A DNA stretch of 64,000 nucleotides from Saprospiraceae bacterium (GCA_020630955.1 JAHDIE010000005.1:91712-155711); one strand, 5' to 3'. Positions 49,057 through 58,764 are shown, numbered from the stretch's first letter. Program-made: numbers and translations. The notes: a model not told the origin generated them from the letters alone.

Positions 49057-49108
49057 ATACTTTAACTAAATAATCGATTACTTTTAGCGATTTGTGCGTT
49101 TAAAGTAT
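49057..49108. repeat. Nested inverted repeats between the TRAP operon and the AsmA-like gene
   Basis: An outer 8-bp repeat (ATACTTTA 49057-49064 and TAAAGTAT 49101-49108) encloses an inner 5-bp repeat (AATCG 49072-49076 and CGATT 49088-49092). No T-run follows, so a terminator is unlikely; a regulator site or mRNA structure before the AsmA-like gene is possible. Weak evidence. Confidence 0.25.
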
Positions 49109-49119
49109 AAATATAGTTT

Positions 49120-52100
49120 ATGAAAAAAGCATTAAAGATTGTGGGTCTTTTCTTACTTGGCGTTATAATCGCTTTGGTCATGGTTCCCTACCTTTTTAAA
49201 GATGAAATAATAAACAAAATAAAAGATTATGCTAATCAGCATTTAAATGCAGAATTGGATTTTAGCGACCTAAGTATCTCTGTTATCAAAACATTTCCCA
49301 ATGCAGGTATATCCTTGAAAGATTTTAAAATAAAAGGAAGAGATCAATTTGAGGACATAATATTGGTTACTGCAAAAGAATTATCACTAGAGACCAACTT
49401 AAAAGCAGCATTTAAAAATACAAGCAATCTGGAATTAAAGGAGTTTCATATTACAGATGCTAATGTCAATATTCTTAACACAAAAAATGGCGCAACCAAT
49501 TATGACATTTTTAAATCCAAGGATCCTTCAGCTCCAGAAACAGAAAGTGATTTTTCAATAGCTATTAAAAAGTATTCCATAAGTTCTACTGACATTTCTT
49601 ATGCAGATCTCGAGTCCAACATATTCTTTGAATCAATCGATTTTAATCAAACTGGATCTGGAGACTTTTCTTTGAACCAGTTTGATTTGAAAACTAAAAA
49701 TAAAATTCAAAGTGTAAGTCTTGAATCAAGTGGTATACCATACTTAAAAAATAGTCAAATCGAAGGGCCTATGGACTTAAATGTCGATATGATTAATTCG
49801 AAATATAGTTTTAAGAATAATGCTTTGAAAATGCACGATCTTGTTCTCGAATTTATTGGTTTTGTAGATTTGAATGATTCGGACATTGAAATGGACTTAG
49901 GCATTCATTCACAGGATGGCGACATTCGAAATTTCCTCTCAATTATACCGAATATTTATTATAAAGATTTACCTAATCTTAACACGGCTGGTCAAGCAAC
50001 TATCTCCTGTGATTTAAAGGGAAAGTTTGATGAAAACACCTATCCTGCTATAAATATTGAAATTTCAACAACCGATGGGTTTATATCCACCTCAGTATTG
50101 CCAGAACCTATTCAAAACCTAAACATGCTATTCAAGGTACAAGCAGTAGAAGGAAATTGGAATGACTTAGAAATCAATGTTCCTAATTTTTCCTTAACTA
50201 CATTGAATAAACCATTTTCAGGTAGGTCATCAATTAAAAATGTTTTTGCTGATCCAAATATTAATTTATCCATGAATGGCACCTTGGATTTACCAAGCAT
50301 AGCAAGCCTATTTAGCACTCCAGAAGTAAATGTTAGATCTGGAACTCTCACAACTAATTTCTCTTTATTAGGCAATCAATCAGACTTTGAAAAAGAAAAC
50401 TATAATGCAATTTCATTTGAAGGAACTGCGAAGGTTATAAACCTAGAAGCAGACTATTATGAATATAAAAACATTAAAGTCAATGATTTAAATTTAGTAT
50501 TTGAGCCTTCAAATTTGGCAATTAACAATATCGCAGCAAGTGTTGGAAACTCAGATTTCAACGGAGATATTTCTATTGAAAATCCATTGGCCTACTTTAT
50601 CACAGATAAAGCTATGACAGGCAATCTAAAAATACAATCAAATATACTTGACTTACGTCCTTACCTACAAGAATCTAATGCAACTACTTCAAATGAGGAA
50701 AACAACAAAAAAATTGATGAAGCATTTATTAGAAATAGTTTACTCCATTACCAATTGGATATAGAAGAAGTTTTATACCCAGACTATAAAATCGAAAAGG
50801 TCAAATCATCTGGAACACTTGGCGCAGAAAAAATCATTGTCAATAACAGTAAAATTTCGCTCAATGAACAAAATATTTCATTCCAAGGAGAATTTGGAAA
50901 TGTTTGGAATTACTTGACCAAAGATGACATTTTAAATGGCTATATGAAAATAGACGGACCCAATCTAAATCTAAACGTTTTTAACTTAGGACAAGAGGAA
51001 AGCAAAAGTTCCGAAGATCAAACATTATATCTACCAAAGAATCTCAATACGGTATTTATAGGCAATTTCGACGCATTGCAATATATGGATTACAATCTTG
51101 AGAATTTGAATGGAAAATTGAGCCTTGCTCAAGGGGTCGCAGTCTTTGAAGGAATTGCAGGAAATGTGTTGGATGGGAAAATAAAATTCGATGGAATATA
51201 TGATACATCTAACAATGAAAGTGATCCAAAATTTGACATGAAATATGACCTGAGTCAATTCAAATGGAGCAACACTTTTGCGGCTGTTGAAACATTCAGA
51301 AAATTAGCACCTATTGGCAATTTTGTTGATGGATTATTTAATTCTACGCTTACCTTTTCAGGCCTTATGGGTAAAAACATGATTCCAAATTGGAATTCTC
51401 TATCCGCTGCTGGTTTCATCCACACAAAAGACGGCTCCATTAATGGTTTAATCCCTCTTGAACGAATTGGCACACAATTGGGCATTCAGGAACTCAGTAG
51501 TTTCAAAATTGAAGACACCAAAAATTGGTTTGAAGTAATTGATGGCTTGGTAGAGATAAAACCATTTGATTTTAACATTGAAGACATGAAATTTACCGCA
51601 GCTGGCAATCATAGCTTCGATCAAAAAATAGATTATCTGATTAGTGCGGTCATACCTCGCGATAAATTGAAGCAAGGCAAAATTGGGGCAACTGCAGATC
51701 AAGGTATATCGTACCTAATCAAAGAAGCTTCAAAAGAAGGTATCAATATTAGTATGGGAGACTACATTTATCTTGATATAAAACTTACCGGAAATTTACA
51801 AAATCCTAAGGTCAAGATAATCCCTAAAGGATCAGGTGGACAAGCTACAAAAGATATTGTTCTGCAAAAAACAACCGATATCAAAGAAACAGTTAGAGAT
51901 ACAATCAAAAAAGAAGTTGAGTCGGCGAAAGCTAAAGCAATATCAAAAGCCAATGAAGAATTCGAAAAGGCAAAAACAAAAGTTGGTGAAGAAAAAGAAA
52001 AATTAATTGAAAAAGGCAAGGAAACTGCAAAAGAAAAAGTGGGAGAAATCATAGATAAAGAACTGGGATCTACTGTTGTAGACACCTTAGCTTCAAAGGC

Positions 52101-52215
52101 AAATGATAAATTAGGAGATATTATTGATCAACAAAAAACTAAGGAAGAAATTGAAAAAATGAAGGAAAAATTAAAAAAATGGGATCCATTTAAGAAAAAA
52201 GGAGGTGGCAATTAA
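49120..52215 (+). CDS. AsmA-like membrane-anchored protein
   Basis: 1031 residues. A membrane anchor at about 5-25 (LKIVGLFLLGVIIALVMVPY) precedes the AsmA start DEIINKIKDYANQHLNAELD and FSDLSISVIKTFPNAGISLK. A long beta-rich body follows, then a C-terminal AsmA_2-like segment (AAGNHSFDQKIDYLISAVIP). It ends in a lysine/glutamate-rich helical tail (KGKETAKEKVGEIIDKELG). It belongs, like TamB, to the repeating-beta-groove proteins that move lipids between membranes; in Bacteroidota these often occur as several paralogues. It stands alone between the TRAP operon and the trp operon. Confidence 0.85.
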   Translation: MKKALKIVGLFLLGVIIALVMVPYLFKDEIINKIKDYANQHLNAELDFSDLSISVIKTFPNAGISLKDFKIKGRDQFEDIILVTAKELSLETNLKAAFKNTSNLELKEFHITDANVNILNTKNGATNYDIFKSKDPSAPETESDFSIAIKKYSISSTDISYADLESNIFFESIDFNQTGSGDFSLNQFDLKTKNKIQSVSLESSGIPYLKNSQIEGPMDLNVDMINSKYSFKNNALKMHDLVLEFIGFVDLNDSDIEMDLGIHSQDGDIRNFLSIIPNIYYKDLPNLNTAGQATISCDLKGKFDENTYPAINIEISTTDGFISTSVLPEPIQNLNMLFKVQAVEGNWNDLEINVPNFSLTTLNKPFSGRSSIKNVFADPNINLSMNGTLDLPSIASLFSTPEVNVRSGTLTTNFSLLGNQSDFEKENYNAISFEGTAKVINLEADYYEYKNIKVNDLNLVFEPSNLAINNIAASVGNSDFNGDISIENPLAYFITDKAMTGNLKIQSNILDLRPYLQESNATTSNEENNKKIDEAFIRNSLLHYQLDIEEVLYPDYKIEKVKSSGTLGAEKIIVNNSKISLNEQNISFQGEFGNVWNYLTKDDILNGYMKIDGPNLNLNVFNLGQEESKSSEDQTLYLPKNLNTVFIGNFDALQYMDYNLENLNGKLSLAQGVAVFEGIAGNVLDGKIKFDGIYDTSNNESDPKFDMKYDLSQFKWSNTFAAVETFRKLAPIGNFVDGLFNSTLTFSGLMGKNMIPNWNSLSAAGFIHTKDGSINGLIPLERIGTQLGIQELSSFKIEDTKNWFEVIDGLVEIKPFDFNIEDMKFTAAGNHSFDQKIDYLISAVIPRDKLKQGKIGATADQGISYLIKEASKEGINISMGDYIYLDIKLTGNLQNPKVKIIPKGSGGQATKDIVLQKTTDIKETVRDTIKKEVESAKAKAISKANEEFEKAKTKVGEEKEKLIEKGKETAKEKVGEIIDKELGSTVVDTLASKANDKLGDIIDQQKTKEEIEKMKEKLKKWDPFKKKGGGN

Positions 52216-52275
52216 TTGTCAATCAATGATTTACAAATTAGATATAAAGTATGTCAAATCACTGACTGATTGATA

Positions 52276-52308
52276 TTTGGTTCATTCAATATTTTTAATC
52301 TATATTTG
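52276..52308 (+). promoter_or_regulatory. Promoter of the trp operon (TTTG -33, TATATTTG -7)
   Basis: A -33 TTTG at 52276-52279 and a perfect TAnnTTTG (TATATTTG) at 52301-52308, separated by 21 bases, fit the Bacteroidota promoter consensus and its 17-23 base spacing. Transcription should start around 52311-52315, so the ATG of the leader peptide at 52313 would be at or near the 5' end of the message. Confidence 0.65.
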
Positions 52309-52312
52309 CTAT

Positions 52313-52372
52313 ATGAATATTAATAACAAAAACTGGTGGTGGCTTTTTTCTAAATTTCTATATAGGAATTAG
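52313..52372 (+). CDS. trpL: trp operon leader peptide with three consecutive Trp codons
   Basis: A 19-residue open frame, MNINNKNWWWLFSKFLYRN, ending in TAG at 52370-52372. The three TGG codons lie together at 52334-52342. Downstream, the same RNA can fold into alternative hairpins ending in a T-rich terminator just before trpE. This is the design of ribosome-mediated attenuation: low charged tRNA-Trp stalls the ribosome on the Trp codons and frees the antiterminator. No Shine-Dalgarno is visible, and the promoter geometry suggests leaderless translation. Confidence 0.88.
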   Translation: MNINNKNWWWLFSKFLYRN

Positions 52373-52435
52373 CTAACGCTTTGTTTACAAAATATATAAC
52401 GGCTTGTTAGAATTCCTAGCAAGCCGTTTTTCTTT
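52350..52435 (+). promoter_or_regulatory. trp attenuator: competing hairpins and intrinsic terminator
   Basis: Segment 1 (52350-52358) pairs with 52365-52372 (eight pairs, one bulge). Segment 2 (52364-52377) pairs with segment 3 (52406-52417): 12 pairs with a two-base AG bulge, giving the antiterminator. Segments 3 and 4 (52398-52410 with 52416-52428) form a 13-bp stem with a five-base loop, followed by TTTTC: the terminator. The 2:3 pairing destroys the 3:4 stem. A ribosome stalled at the Trp codons covers segment 1, which favours 2:3 and transcription into trpE; a ribosome reaching the stop codon covers segment 2, which favours termination. The terminator ends eight bases before the trpE ATG. 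Confidence 0.85.
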
Positions 52436-52443
52436 ATAACAAT

Positions 52444-53832
52444 ATGAATATCAAGATAAATTCAAAAACAATCATTGCTGACCTCTACACTCCCGTCAGT
52501 CTTTTCCTAAAAATTAGAGCGCATTATCATCAGGTATTGCTGTTAGAAAGTTCAGATTATAGCAGCAAAGAAAATTCAATGTCATTTCTATGTTTTGACC
52601 CTTTGGCGGGTATTATACTGACAGAGAATGAGTACAATGATTACAAACTAAACACAAAAAAAACAGAGCCTAGAGCTAAAGTTAATATTGTTGATAAGGT
52701 TCAAGAATTTATGAATTCATTTAGATTTGACAATACCGACATTGGAAAGCTTTATAATGGTTTATTTGGCTTTACTAGCTTTGATGCTATTGAAGATTTT
52801 GAAGATATTGTATTGCGAAAAAATAAAGAACGCGACAAAATACCAATCCTTAGATATGACTTCTATCGATTCATTTTGTGTTTTGATCATTTCCATGAAC
52901 GTTTAAGCATTATTGAAAATATTCCTGAAAATGAAACTTCCAAGCTCAATAAAATAGAGCAAATATTAGTAGCAAAGAATGAACAATCATTTCAGTTTTC
53001 TACAAAACAAGAACAGAAAGAACATATGTCGGATAAGGCATTCAAAGACATTGTTACTATCTGCAAAAAACATTGCCATAAAGGAAATGTTTTTCAAATC
53101 GTTCCATCAAGAAGATATTCACAAAGTTTTTCTGGGGATGAATTTAATGTTTACAGAACTTTGCGTTCGATTAATCCAAGTCCATATCTCTATTATTATG
53201 ATTATGGAAACTTTAAAATATTTGGATCCTCTCCCGAAGCACAGTTAATTATAAACAATGATTTAGTTGAGATCCATCCAATAGCAGGCACATTCAAGCG
53301 AACTGGAGATTTTCAAAATGATCTTTTAGCCGCAGAGGAATTAAAAAAGGATCCAAAAGAAAATGCAGAACATGTCATGTTGGTTGACCTTGCAAGAAAT
53401 GACCTTTCACGGAGTCTAAGAAATGTAAAAGTGAAGGAATATAAAGTTGTTCAGTTTTTTAGTCATGTCATACATTTGGTATCAAAACTTACTGCAAATT
53501 TGAAAGAGGGAACCAACCCATTTCAAGTATTTGCTGACACCTTCCCGGCTGGTACACTATCAGGAGCACCAAAAATTAAAGCACTTCAAATCATCGATGA
53601 GGTAGAACCACATAGACGATCTTTTTATGGAGGTGGTCTTGGAATCTTATTTTTTAATGGAAATCTAAATCATGCAATCATGATAAGATCTTTCTTATCG
53701 CAAAACAATGTACTGCATTATCAAGCTGGAGCAGGAATTGTCATAGATTCCGAAGAAGAAAAAGAATTACAAGAAGTTAAAAACAAACTCGAAGCACTAA
53801 ACAAAGCTTTAAAAACCGCATCAGAAATTTAA
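52444..53832 (+). CDS. trpE: Anthranilate synthase component I
   Basis: 462 residues. The N-terminal domain has the tryptophan feedback site LLLESSDYS (33-40; the LLES motif with Ser36), so the enzyme is probably inhibited by Trp. The chorismate-binding core is recognisable: QIVPSRRYSQSF, SPEAQLII, HPIAGTFKRTG, ENAEHVMLVDLARNDLSR, FPAGTLSGAPKIKALQII and YQAGAGIVIDSEEEKEL. With TrpG it makes anthranilate from chorismate and glutamine. First structural gene of trpEGDCFBA, directly behind the attenuator, with almost no leader space. Confidence 0.97.
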   Translation: MNIKINSKTIIADLYTPVSLFLKIRAHYHQVLLLESSDYSSKENSMSFLCFDPLAGIILTENEYNDYKLNTKKTEPRAKVNIVDKVQEFMNSFRFDNTDIGKLYNGLFGFTSFDAIEDFEDIVLRKNKERDKIPILRYDFYRFILCFDHFHERLSIIENIPENETSKLNKIEQILVAKNEQSFQFSTKQEQKEHMSDKAFKDIVTICKKHCHKGNVFQIVPSRRYSQSFSGDEFNVYRTLRSINPSPYLYYYDYGNFKIFGSSPEAQLIINNDLVEIHPIAGTFKRTGDFQNDLLAAEELKKDPKENAEHVMLVDLARNDLSRSLRNVKVKEYKVVQFFSHVIHLVSKLTANLKEGTNPFQVFADTFPAGTLSGAPKIKALQIIDEVEPHRRSFYGGGLGILFFNGNLNHAIMIRSFLSQNNVLHYQAGAGIVIDSEEEKELQEVKNKLEALNKALKTASEI

Positions 53833-53833
53833 A

Positions 53834-54406
53834 ATGAAAGACATTCTAATTCTAGACAATTACGATTCTTTTACTTACAACCTTGTGCATGCAATTTATG
53901 ATATAAATGGTCAAGAAGTTGATGTTATCAGAAATGACAAACTAAGTATTGAGGATATAGAGAAGTATAACTACATAATATTTTCACCAGGTCCAGGAGT
54001 TCCAGATGAAGCAGGATTAATGAAAGAGATAATTCACCATTACAAAAGTGAGAAAAAAATGTTTGGAGTCTGTCTAGGTCACCAAGCAATCTTTGAAGTT
54101 TTTGGCGGAACGCTTGAAAATATGGAAAAAGTTTACCATGGAATACAAAGTGAACTAAAAATAGTTGACAAGAGTTGTCCTATATTCAATGGTATAACAA
54201 CCAATTTCAAAGCTGGTAGATATCATTCATGGATTGCAGATCTCAATACAAAACCTGATGAATTAATTGTTACTTGCGTAGACGGCGACAACCAAATAAT
54301 GGGCTTTAAACACAATGAATTTGACATTTTTGGAGTACAGTTTCATCCAGAATCGATTCTAACCCCTGATGGAACATTAATGCTTAAAAATTTTATTAAT
54401 CTCTAA
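53834..54406 (+). CDS. trpG: Anthranilate synthase component II (glutamine amidotransferase)
   Basis: 190 residues. Class I glutaminase with the nucleophile Cys80 in GVCLGHQAIFEVFGG, oxyanion loop FSPGPGVPDEAG and the His/Glu pair in FGVQFHPESIL. It supplies ammonia to TrpE. In some bacteria this subunit also serves PabB; no pabB is in the window. One base separates it from trpE and one from trpD. Full length and not fused to TrpD, unlike the enteric form. Confidence 0.96.
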   Translation: MKDILILDNYDSFTYNLVHAIYDINGQEVDVIRNDKLSIEDIEKYNYIIFSPGPGVPDEAGLMKEIIHHYKSEKKMFGVCLGHQAIFEVFGGTLENMEKVYHGIQSELKIVDKSCPIFNGITTNFKAGRYHSWIADLNTKPDELIVTCVDGDNQIMGFKHNEFDIFGVQFHPESILTPDGTLMLKNFINL

Positions 54407-54407
54407 C

Positions 54408-55403
54408 ATGAAAGATTTACTTAATTATTTATTCAATCACAATGATCTTGAAAAAGAACAGGCAAAGCAGATCTTGATTGAGATTTCTGAAGGAAAACAT
54501 AATGAAGCGCAAGTTGCTGCCTTTATTAGCGTATTTTTAATGAGAAATATTTCTGTTGAAGAACTTGCTGGTTTTAGAGAAGCACTATTAGAATTAAGGG
54601 TTCCTTTAGATTTTGGAAATATTGATGCAATTGATCTTTGCGGGACTGGTGGAGATGGAAAGAACACTTTTAATATTTCAACATTAAGCTCTTTGGTGGT
54701 TGCTGGTGCAGGTTATAAAGTTATCAAGCATGGTAATTATGGTGTCTCCTCAATTTGTGGATCATCCAATGTATTGGAAAGTTTAGGCTATATATTTACA
54801 AACAAAAAAGATGTGTTGGAAGAACAATTGGATAAAAGCAATATTTGTTTCCTTCATGCTCCACTCTTCCACCCTGCAATGAAGTTTGTCGGCCCAATCA
54901 GAAAATCCTTAGGCATCAAAACTTTTTTTAACATGCTAGGGCCATTGGTAAATCCTGCTCAACCAAATCACCAAATGACTGGTGTTTTTAGTTTGCATCT
55001 TCAACGGTTATACCAATATCTTTTTGAGCAATCTGAAAAAAAATACAAAATCATATACGGGCTTTCCGGTTTTGATGAAATATCCCTTACCGATGAAGCT
55101 CAGGTCGTCAGTCCTGATGGTGTAAATATAATAAGTCCTGAATATTTTAGTACTACTGAATTAAAATTAGCAGAGATAAGCGGTGGAGATAGCATTCAAG
55201 AAGCATGTGACATTTTTATAAGTATTTTAAAAAATAAATCTACAGATGCACATAAAAAGGTAGTATTGGCAAATTCTGCAATGGCCATTCATACTTTTGA
55301 TACTTCCGTAAATATTTCCGATTGTTGGAAACAAGCAGAGGAAAGTATAGAATCTGGTTCTGCATTTGAAACTTTTAAAAACATTGTCGAAATAAGTTCT
55401 TGA
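54408..55403 (+). CDS. trpD: Anthranilate phosphoribosyltransferase
   Basis: 331 residues. Motifs: the PRPP loop DLCGTGGDGKNTFNISTL, KHGNYGVSSICGSSNVLESLG (anthranilate site), FFNMLGPLVNPAQPNHQMTG and GLSGFDEISLTDEAQV. It transfers the phosphoribosyl group of PRPP to anthranilate, the second step of tryptophan synthesis. Single-domain form, tightly packed between trpG and trpC. Confidence 0.96.
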   Translation: MKDLLNYLFNHNDLEKEQAKQILIEISEGKHNEAQVAAFISVFLMRNISVEELAGFREALLELRVPLDFGNIDAIDLCGTGGDGKNTFNISTLSSLVVAGAGYKVIKHGNYGVSSICGSSNVLESLGYIFTNKKDVLEEQLDKSNICFLHAPLFHPAMKFVGPIRKSLGIKTFFNMLGPLVNPAQPNHQMTGVFSLHLQRLYQYLFEQSEKKYKIIYGLSGFDEISLTDEAQVVSPDGVNIISPEYFSTTELKLAEISGGDSIQEACDIFISILKNKSTDAHKKVVLANSAMAIHTFDTSVNISDCWKQAEESIESGSAFETFKNIVEISS

Positions 55404-55404
55404 A

Positions 55405-56184
55405 ATGAATATCCTAGACCAAATTGTTGAAAAGAAAAAAAGTTATTTGCGGAAGCGTAAAAAAGATATCGAATTCGAACAGATTGTTGATTCTGAATTG
55501 TATTTAAGAAATTGTTACAACTTAGAACCAATTTTAAGAGATAGAAAGGCTTCAATAATTGCAGAATTTAAAAGAAAATCTCCATCGGTTTCAGATATTA
55601 ATATCCAAGCTAAAATCGATGATACCATCCAACAGTATAAAGCCGGTGGCGCATCCGGAGTTTCCGTTTTGACTGATCATGAATACTTTGGAGGGTCGAA
55701 CCAAGATCTGACACAGGCAAGGGCTCATATAAATTTGCCAATACTTAGGAAAGATTTTATTATTGACGATTACCAAATTCATGAAGCTAAAGCCATAGGC
55801 GCAGATATAATTTTACTAATTGCATATTGTCTATCTAAAAATCAAGCAGAAGAATACACCTTATTAGCTCAATCAATGGGCTTAGAAGTATTATTTGAAA
55901 TTCATGAAATAAAGGAATTATCTAAAATGCCTCCAACAATAAATATTTTAGGAGTAAATAACAGAAATCTTACAAACTTTGCTGTCGATTACAATTACGC
56001 TATTGAAGTTTACAATGATCTTCCAAGTAGTAAAATTAAAATTTCAGAAAGTGGAATTAAATCTCAGGAAAGTTATGTTCAAACCATGAACGCTGGATAC
56101 AAAGCTTGCTTAGTCGGTGAATATTTAATGAAAGACCAAAATCCTGAAAAAACAATACAAGAATTAATAAATGCTGCCTCATGA
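55405..56184 (+). CDS. trpC: Indole-3-glycerol-phosphate synthase
   Basis: 259 residues. TIM barrel with IIAEFKRKSPSVSDI (catalytic Lys), SVLTDHEYFGG, LPILRKDFIIDDYQIHEAKA, ILGVNNRNLTNF and ISESGIKSQESY. It closes CdRP to indole-3-glycerol phosphate. It is separate from TrpF (in E. coli the two are fused), and its 3' end overlaps trpF by 4 bp (ATGA). Confidence 0.95.
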   Translation: MNILDQIVEKKKSYLRKRKKDIEFEQIVDSELYLRNCYNLEPILRDRKASIIAEFKRKSPSVSDINIQAKIDDTIQQYKAGGASGVSVLTDHEYFGGSNQDLTQARAHINLPILRKDFIIDDYQIHEAKAIGADIILLIAYCLSKNQAEEYTLLAQSMGLEVLFEIHEIKELSKMPPTINILGVNNRNLTNFAVDYNYAIEVYNDLPSSKIKISESGIKSQESYVQTMNAGYKACLVGEYLMKDQNPEKTIQELINAAS

Positions 56185-56789
56185 TAAAGATCAAAGTTTG
56201 TGGCCTCAGAGAAATAGAAAATTTAAATGAAGTAGGAAATTTAAATGTTCATTTTGTTGGATTGAATTTTTATCATAAATCAAAAAGGTTTATCGATCAT
56301 TCTGATGCATGCAAATTAAGCAATTACAAAGCTCACCTAAAAGTTGGAGTATTTGTTAATGCCAAAAAGCAATACCTGCTTGACATGGTTAAAATTTACA
56401 GGCTCGATTATGTTCAATTGCATGGCTTAGAGACTCCTGAATTCGTTGAAGAAGTTAGTGCTAAAGTTAAAGTAATAAAAGTTTTCTCAATAAATAACAA
56501 AGAAGATTTTCAAAACATAGATCATTATAAACATTGCGAATATTTCTTATTCGATACGAAAACTCCATTGTACGGAGGCAGCGGGAAAATGTTTGATTGG
56601 TCTTTACTAGATAACTACCATGGCGATACTGATTTCTTTCTTGCAGGAGGCATTACAATGGATAGTATTGAAGCAATAAAGCAATTAAAGCATCCATTAT
56701 TTAAAGGTGTGGACATCAATTCCGGTTTTGAAATAGAGCCAGGATTAAAACACATTGGACTAATTCAACAATTTATTAAACTACTATAA
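56181..56789 (+). CDS. trpF: Phosphoribosylanthranilate isomerase
   Basis: 202 residues. It opens [10 protein letters not shown] (KxCG motif with the catalytic Cys) and has [32 protein letters not shown] with the catalytic Asp, [15 protein letters not shown] and [16 protein letters not shown]. It isomerises PRA to CdRP. The stop codon overlaps the trpB ATG by one base (TAATG). Confidence 0.94.
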   Translation: MIKIKVCGLREIENLNEVGNLNVHFVGLNFYHKSKRFIDHSDACKLSNYKAHLKVGVFVNAKKQYLLDMVKIYRLDYVQLHGLETPEFVEEVSAKVKVIKVFSINNKEDFQNIDHYKHCEYFLFDTKTPLYGGSGKMFDWSLLDNYHGDTDFFLAGGITMDSIEAIKQLKHPLFKGVDINSGFEIEPGLKHIGLIQQFIKLL

Positions 56790-57988
56790 TGGGTCAAACA
56801 GTAAATAATTTTAGACCAACAGAAAAAGGATATTACGGTCCATACGGAGGAGCATTCATTCCTGAAATGTTGTATGCAAATATTGAAAATATAAGATCTC
56901 AATATCAAGAGATAATTTCTGATACTGCTTTTCAAGAAGAATTTCATCACCTTTTAAAGCACTATGTTGGCCGTCCTACCCCTTTATATTTTGCAAGAAG
57001 GTTATCGGAGGAGTTTGCAACCAATATATACCTAAAAAGAGAAGATCTTTGTCATACTGGTGCTCACAAAGTTAATAACACAATTGGACAAATACTTTTG
57101 GCACAAAGACTTAAGAAGAAAAGAATTATTGCGGAAACAGGAGCAGGTCAACATGGTGTTGCTACAGCTACAGTTTGTGCACTTATGGGCTTAGAATGTA
57201 TTGTGTACATGGGAGAGCATGACATTGCCAGACAGGCTCCAAATGTCCAAAGAATGAAAATGCTTGGTGCAGAAGTTAGGCCTGCTCTTTCAGGTAGCAA
57301 AACTTTAAAAGATGCTACCAATGAAGCCATTAGAGATTGGATTAATAATCCAAATGACACGCATTACATTATAGGATCTGTAGTTGGGCCACATCCGTAT
57401 CCGGACATGGTGACTCAATTTCAGTCAATAATTAGTGAAGAAATAAAATGGCAACTTAAAGAACAAACCTCCAAGGAAAATCCTGATTATATCATAGCAT
57501 GTGTAGGTGGAGGTTCAAATGCCGCAGGGGCTTTCTATCACTATCTGGATAACGAGGAGGTAAAACTTATTCTTGTAGAAGCTGCTGGAGAAGGAATTAA
57601 CTCGGGAAAGTCAGCAGCAACTTCCGTTTTAGGGACACAAGGAGTTATTCATGGGAGCATGACCCTATTGATGCAAGATGAATTTGGACAAATCCTTGAG
57701 CCACATTCTATTTCTGCCGGATTGGACTATCCGGGCATTGGACCATTACATGCCCATCTAATCAATACAAAACGTGCCCAAGTTTTCGCTGTTACTGATA
57801 ATGAAGCCATTAATGCAGCATATCATTTAACTAGAAAGGAAGGTATCATTCCGGCTTTAGAAACTGCCCATGCCTTGTCCATTCTAAAAGATATTAAATT
57901 CAAAGAAGATGACATTGTTGTTGTAAACTTATCCGGAAGAGGTGATAAAGATATGAATACATACATGGCAAATACACCAAAGAAGTAA
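56789..57988 (+). CDS. trpB: Tryptophan synthase beta chain
   Basis: 399 residues. The PLP lysine lies in [20 protein letters not shown], the substrate loop in [13 protein letters not shown], the phosphate-binding [12 protein letters not shown] follows, and the C-terminus has [12 protein letters not shown] and [11 protein letters not shown]. This is the classical TrpB1 type that works with TrpA, joining indole and serine to give tryptophan. Confidence 0.97.
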   Translation: MGQTVNNFRPTEKGYYGPYGGAFIPEMLYANIENIRSQYQEIISDTAFQEEFHHLLKHYVGRPTPLYFARRLSEEFATNIYLKREDLCHTGAHKVNNTIGQILLAQRLKKKRIIAETGAGQHGVATATVCALMGLECIVYMGEHDIARQAPNVQRMKMLGAEVRPALSGSKTLKDATNEAIRDWINNPNDTHYIIGSVVGPHPYPDMVTQFQSIISEEIKWQLKEQTSKENPDYIIACVGGGSNAAGAFYHYLDNEEVKLILVEAAGEGINSGKSAATSVLGTQGVIHGSMTLLMQDEFGQILEPHSISAGLDYPGIGPLHAHLINTKRAQVFAVTDNEAINAAYHLTRKEGIIPALETAHALSILKDIKFKEDDIVVVNLSGRGDKDMNTYMANTPKK

Positions 57989-57990
57989 TA

Positions 57991-58764
57991 ATGAACAGAC
58001 TGAAAGAACTATTTCATAACAAGAATAATGATATTCTAAATATATATTTCACAGCAGGTTTCCCTGAATTACAAGATACTGAAAAAATCATCAAAGAATT
58101 AGATGACGTAGGTGTAGACTTGATAGAACTAGGTATGCCCTACTCCGATCCACTAGCGGATGGGGAAACCATACAAAGATCATCAAGCAAAGCACTTAAA
58201 AATGGACTTCAACTTGACCTTTTGTTTCAACAGATCAAGAATGCCAGAAAATCTACTGATATTCCCATAATGCTCATGGGTTATTATAATCAGATCCTCC
58301 AATATGGCCCAGAAAAATTTTTTGACAAATGCAATGAATCACAAATAGATGGTTTAATAATACCAGATGTTCCAATGGATTATTATGCCAACCATTTACA
58401 AGAAGAACTTGAAAGAAGGGAGATAATGATGACTTTTTTAATCACTCCTGAAACATCTGATGAAAGAATAAAACAAGCTGACACACTTAGTTCAGCATTT
58501 CTATATGTAGTTTCTAAATCGAGCATTACAGGAGGAGTTAATAATGTCACATCCAAACAAGAAAATTATTTCAACCGATTAAATCAGCTAAATCTAAAAG
58601 CACCTCGTCTGATTGGATTTGGAATTCACGATCGCGATACTTTTATAAAAGCCTCTAGGAATGCAAATGGAGCCATTATCGGCAGTGCATTTATTAGGAT
58701 GTTAGAACAGGAAGGAATCCAAGGCATTAAGAAGTTTATTAATGATATCAGACCAATCAATTAA
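57991..58764 (+). CDS. trpA: Tryptophan synthase alpha chain
   Basis: 257 residues. Catalytic Glu lies in DLIELGMPYSDPLADGETIQ and catalytic Asp in GLIIPDVPMDYY; TSDERIKQ and IGFGIHDRDTF segments follow. It splits indole-3-glycerol phosphate and passes indole to TrpB. Last gene of the operon: its TAA shares TTAA (58761-58764) with the stop of the convergent FMN-binding gene. No separate terminator hairpin is obvious between the two. Confidence 0.96.
   Translation: MNRLKELFHNKNNDILNIYFTAGFPELQDTEKIIKELDDVGVDLIELGMPYSDPLADGETIQRSSSKALKNGLQLDLLFQQIKNARKSTDIPIMLMGYYNQILQYGPEKFFDKCNESQIDGLIIPDVPMDYYANHLQEELERREIMMTFLITPETSDERIKQADTLSSAFLYVVSKSSITGGVNNVTSKQENYFNRLNQLNLKAPRLIGFGIHDRDTFIKASRNANGAIIGSAFIRMLEQEGIQGIKKFINDIRPIN

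Noticed and set aside
52272..52279. GATATTTG as an alternative -7 element giving the trp leader a 30-base untranslated region
   Set aside because: It matches only seven of eight consensus positions and has no -33 TTTG upstream, whereas TATATTTG at 52301 is perfect and has TTTG 21 bases upstream. It is not fully excluded.
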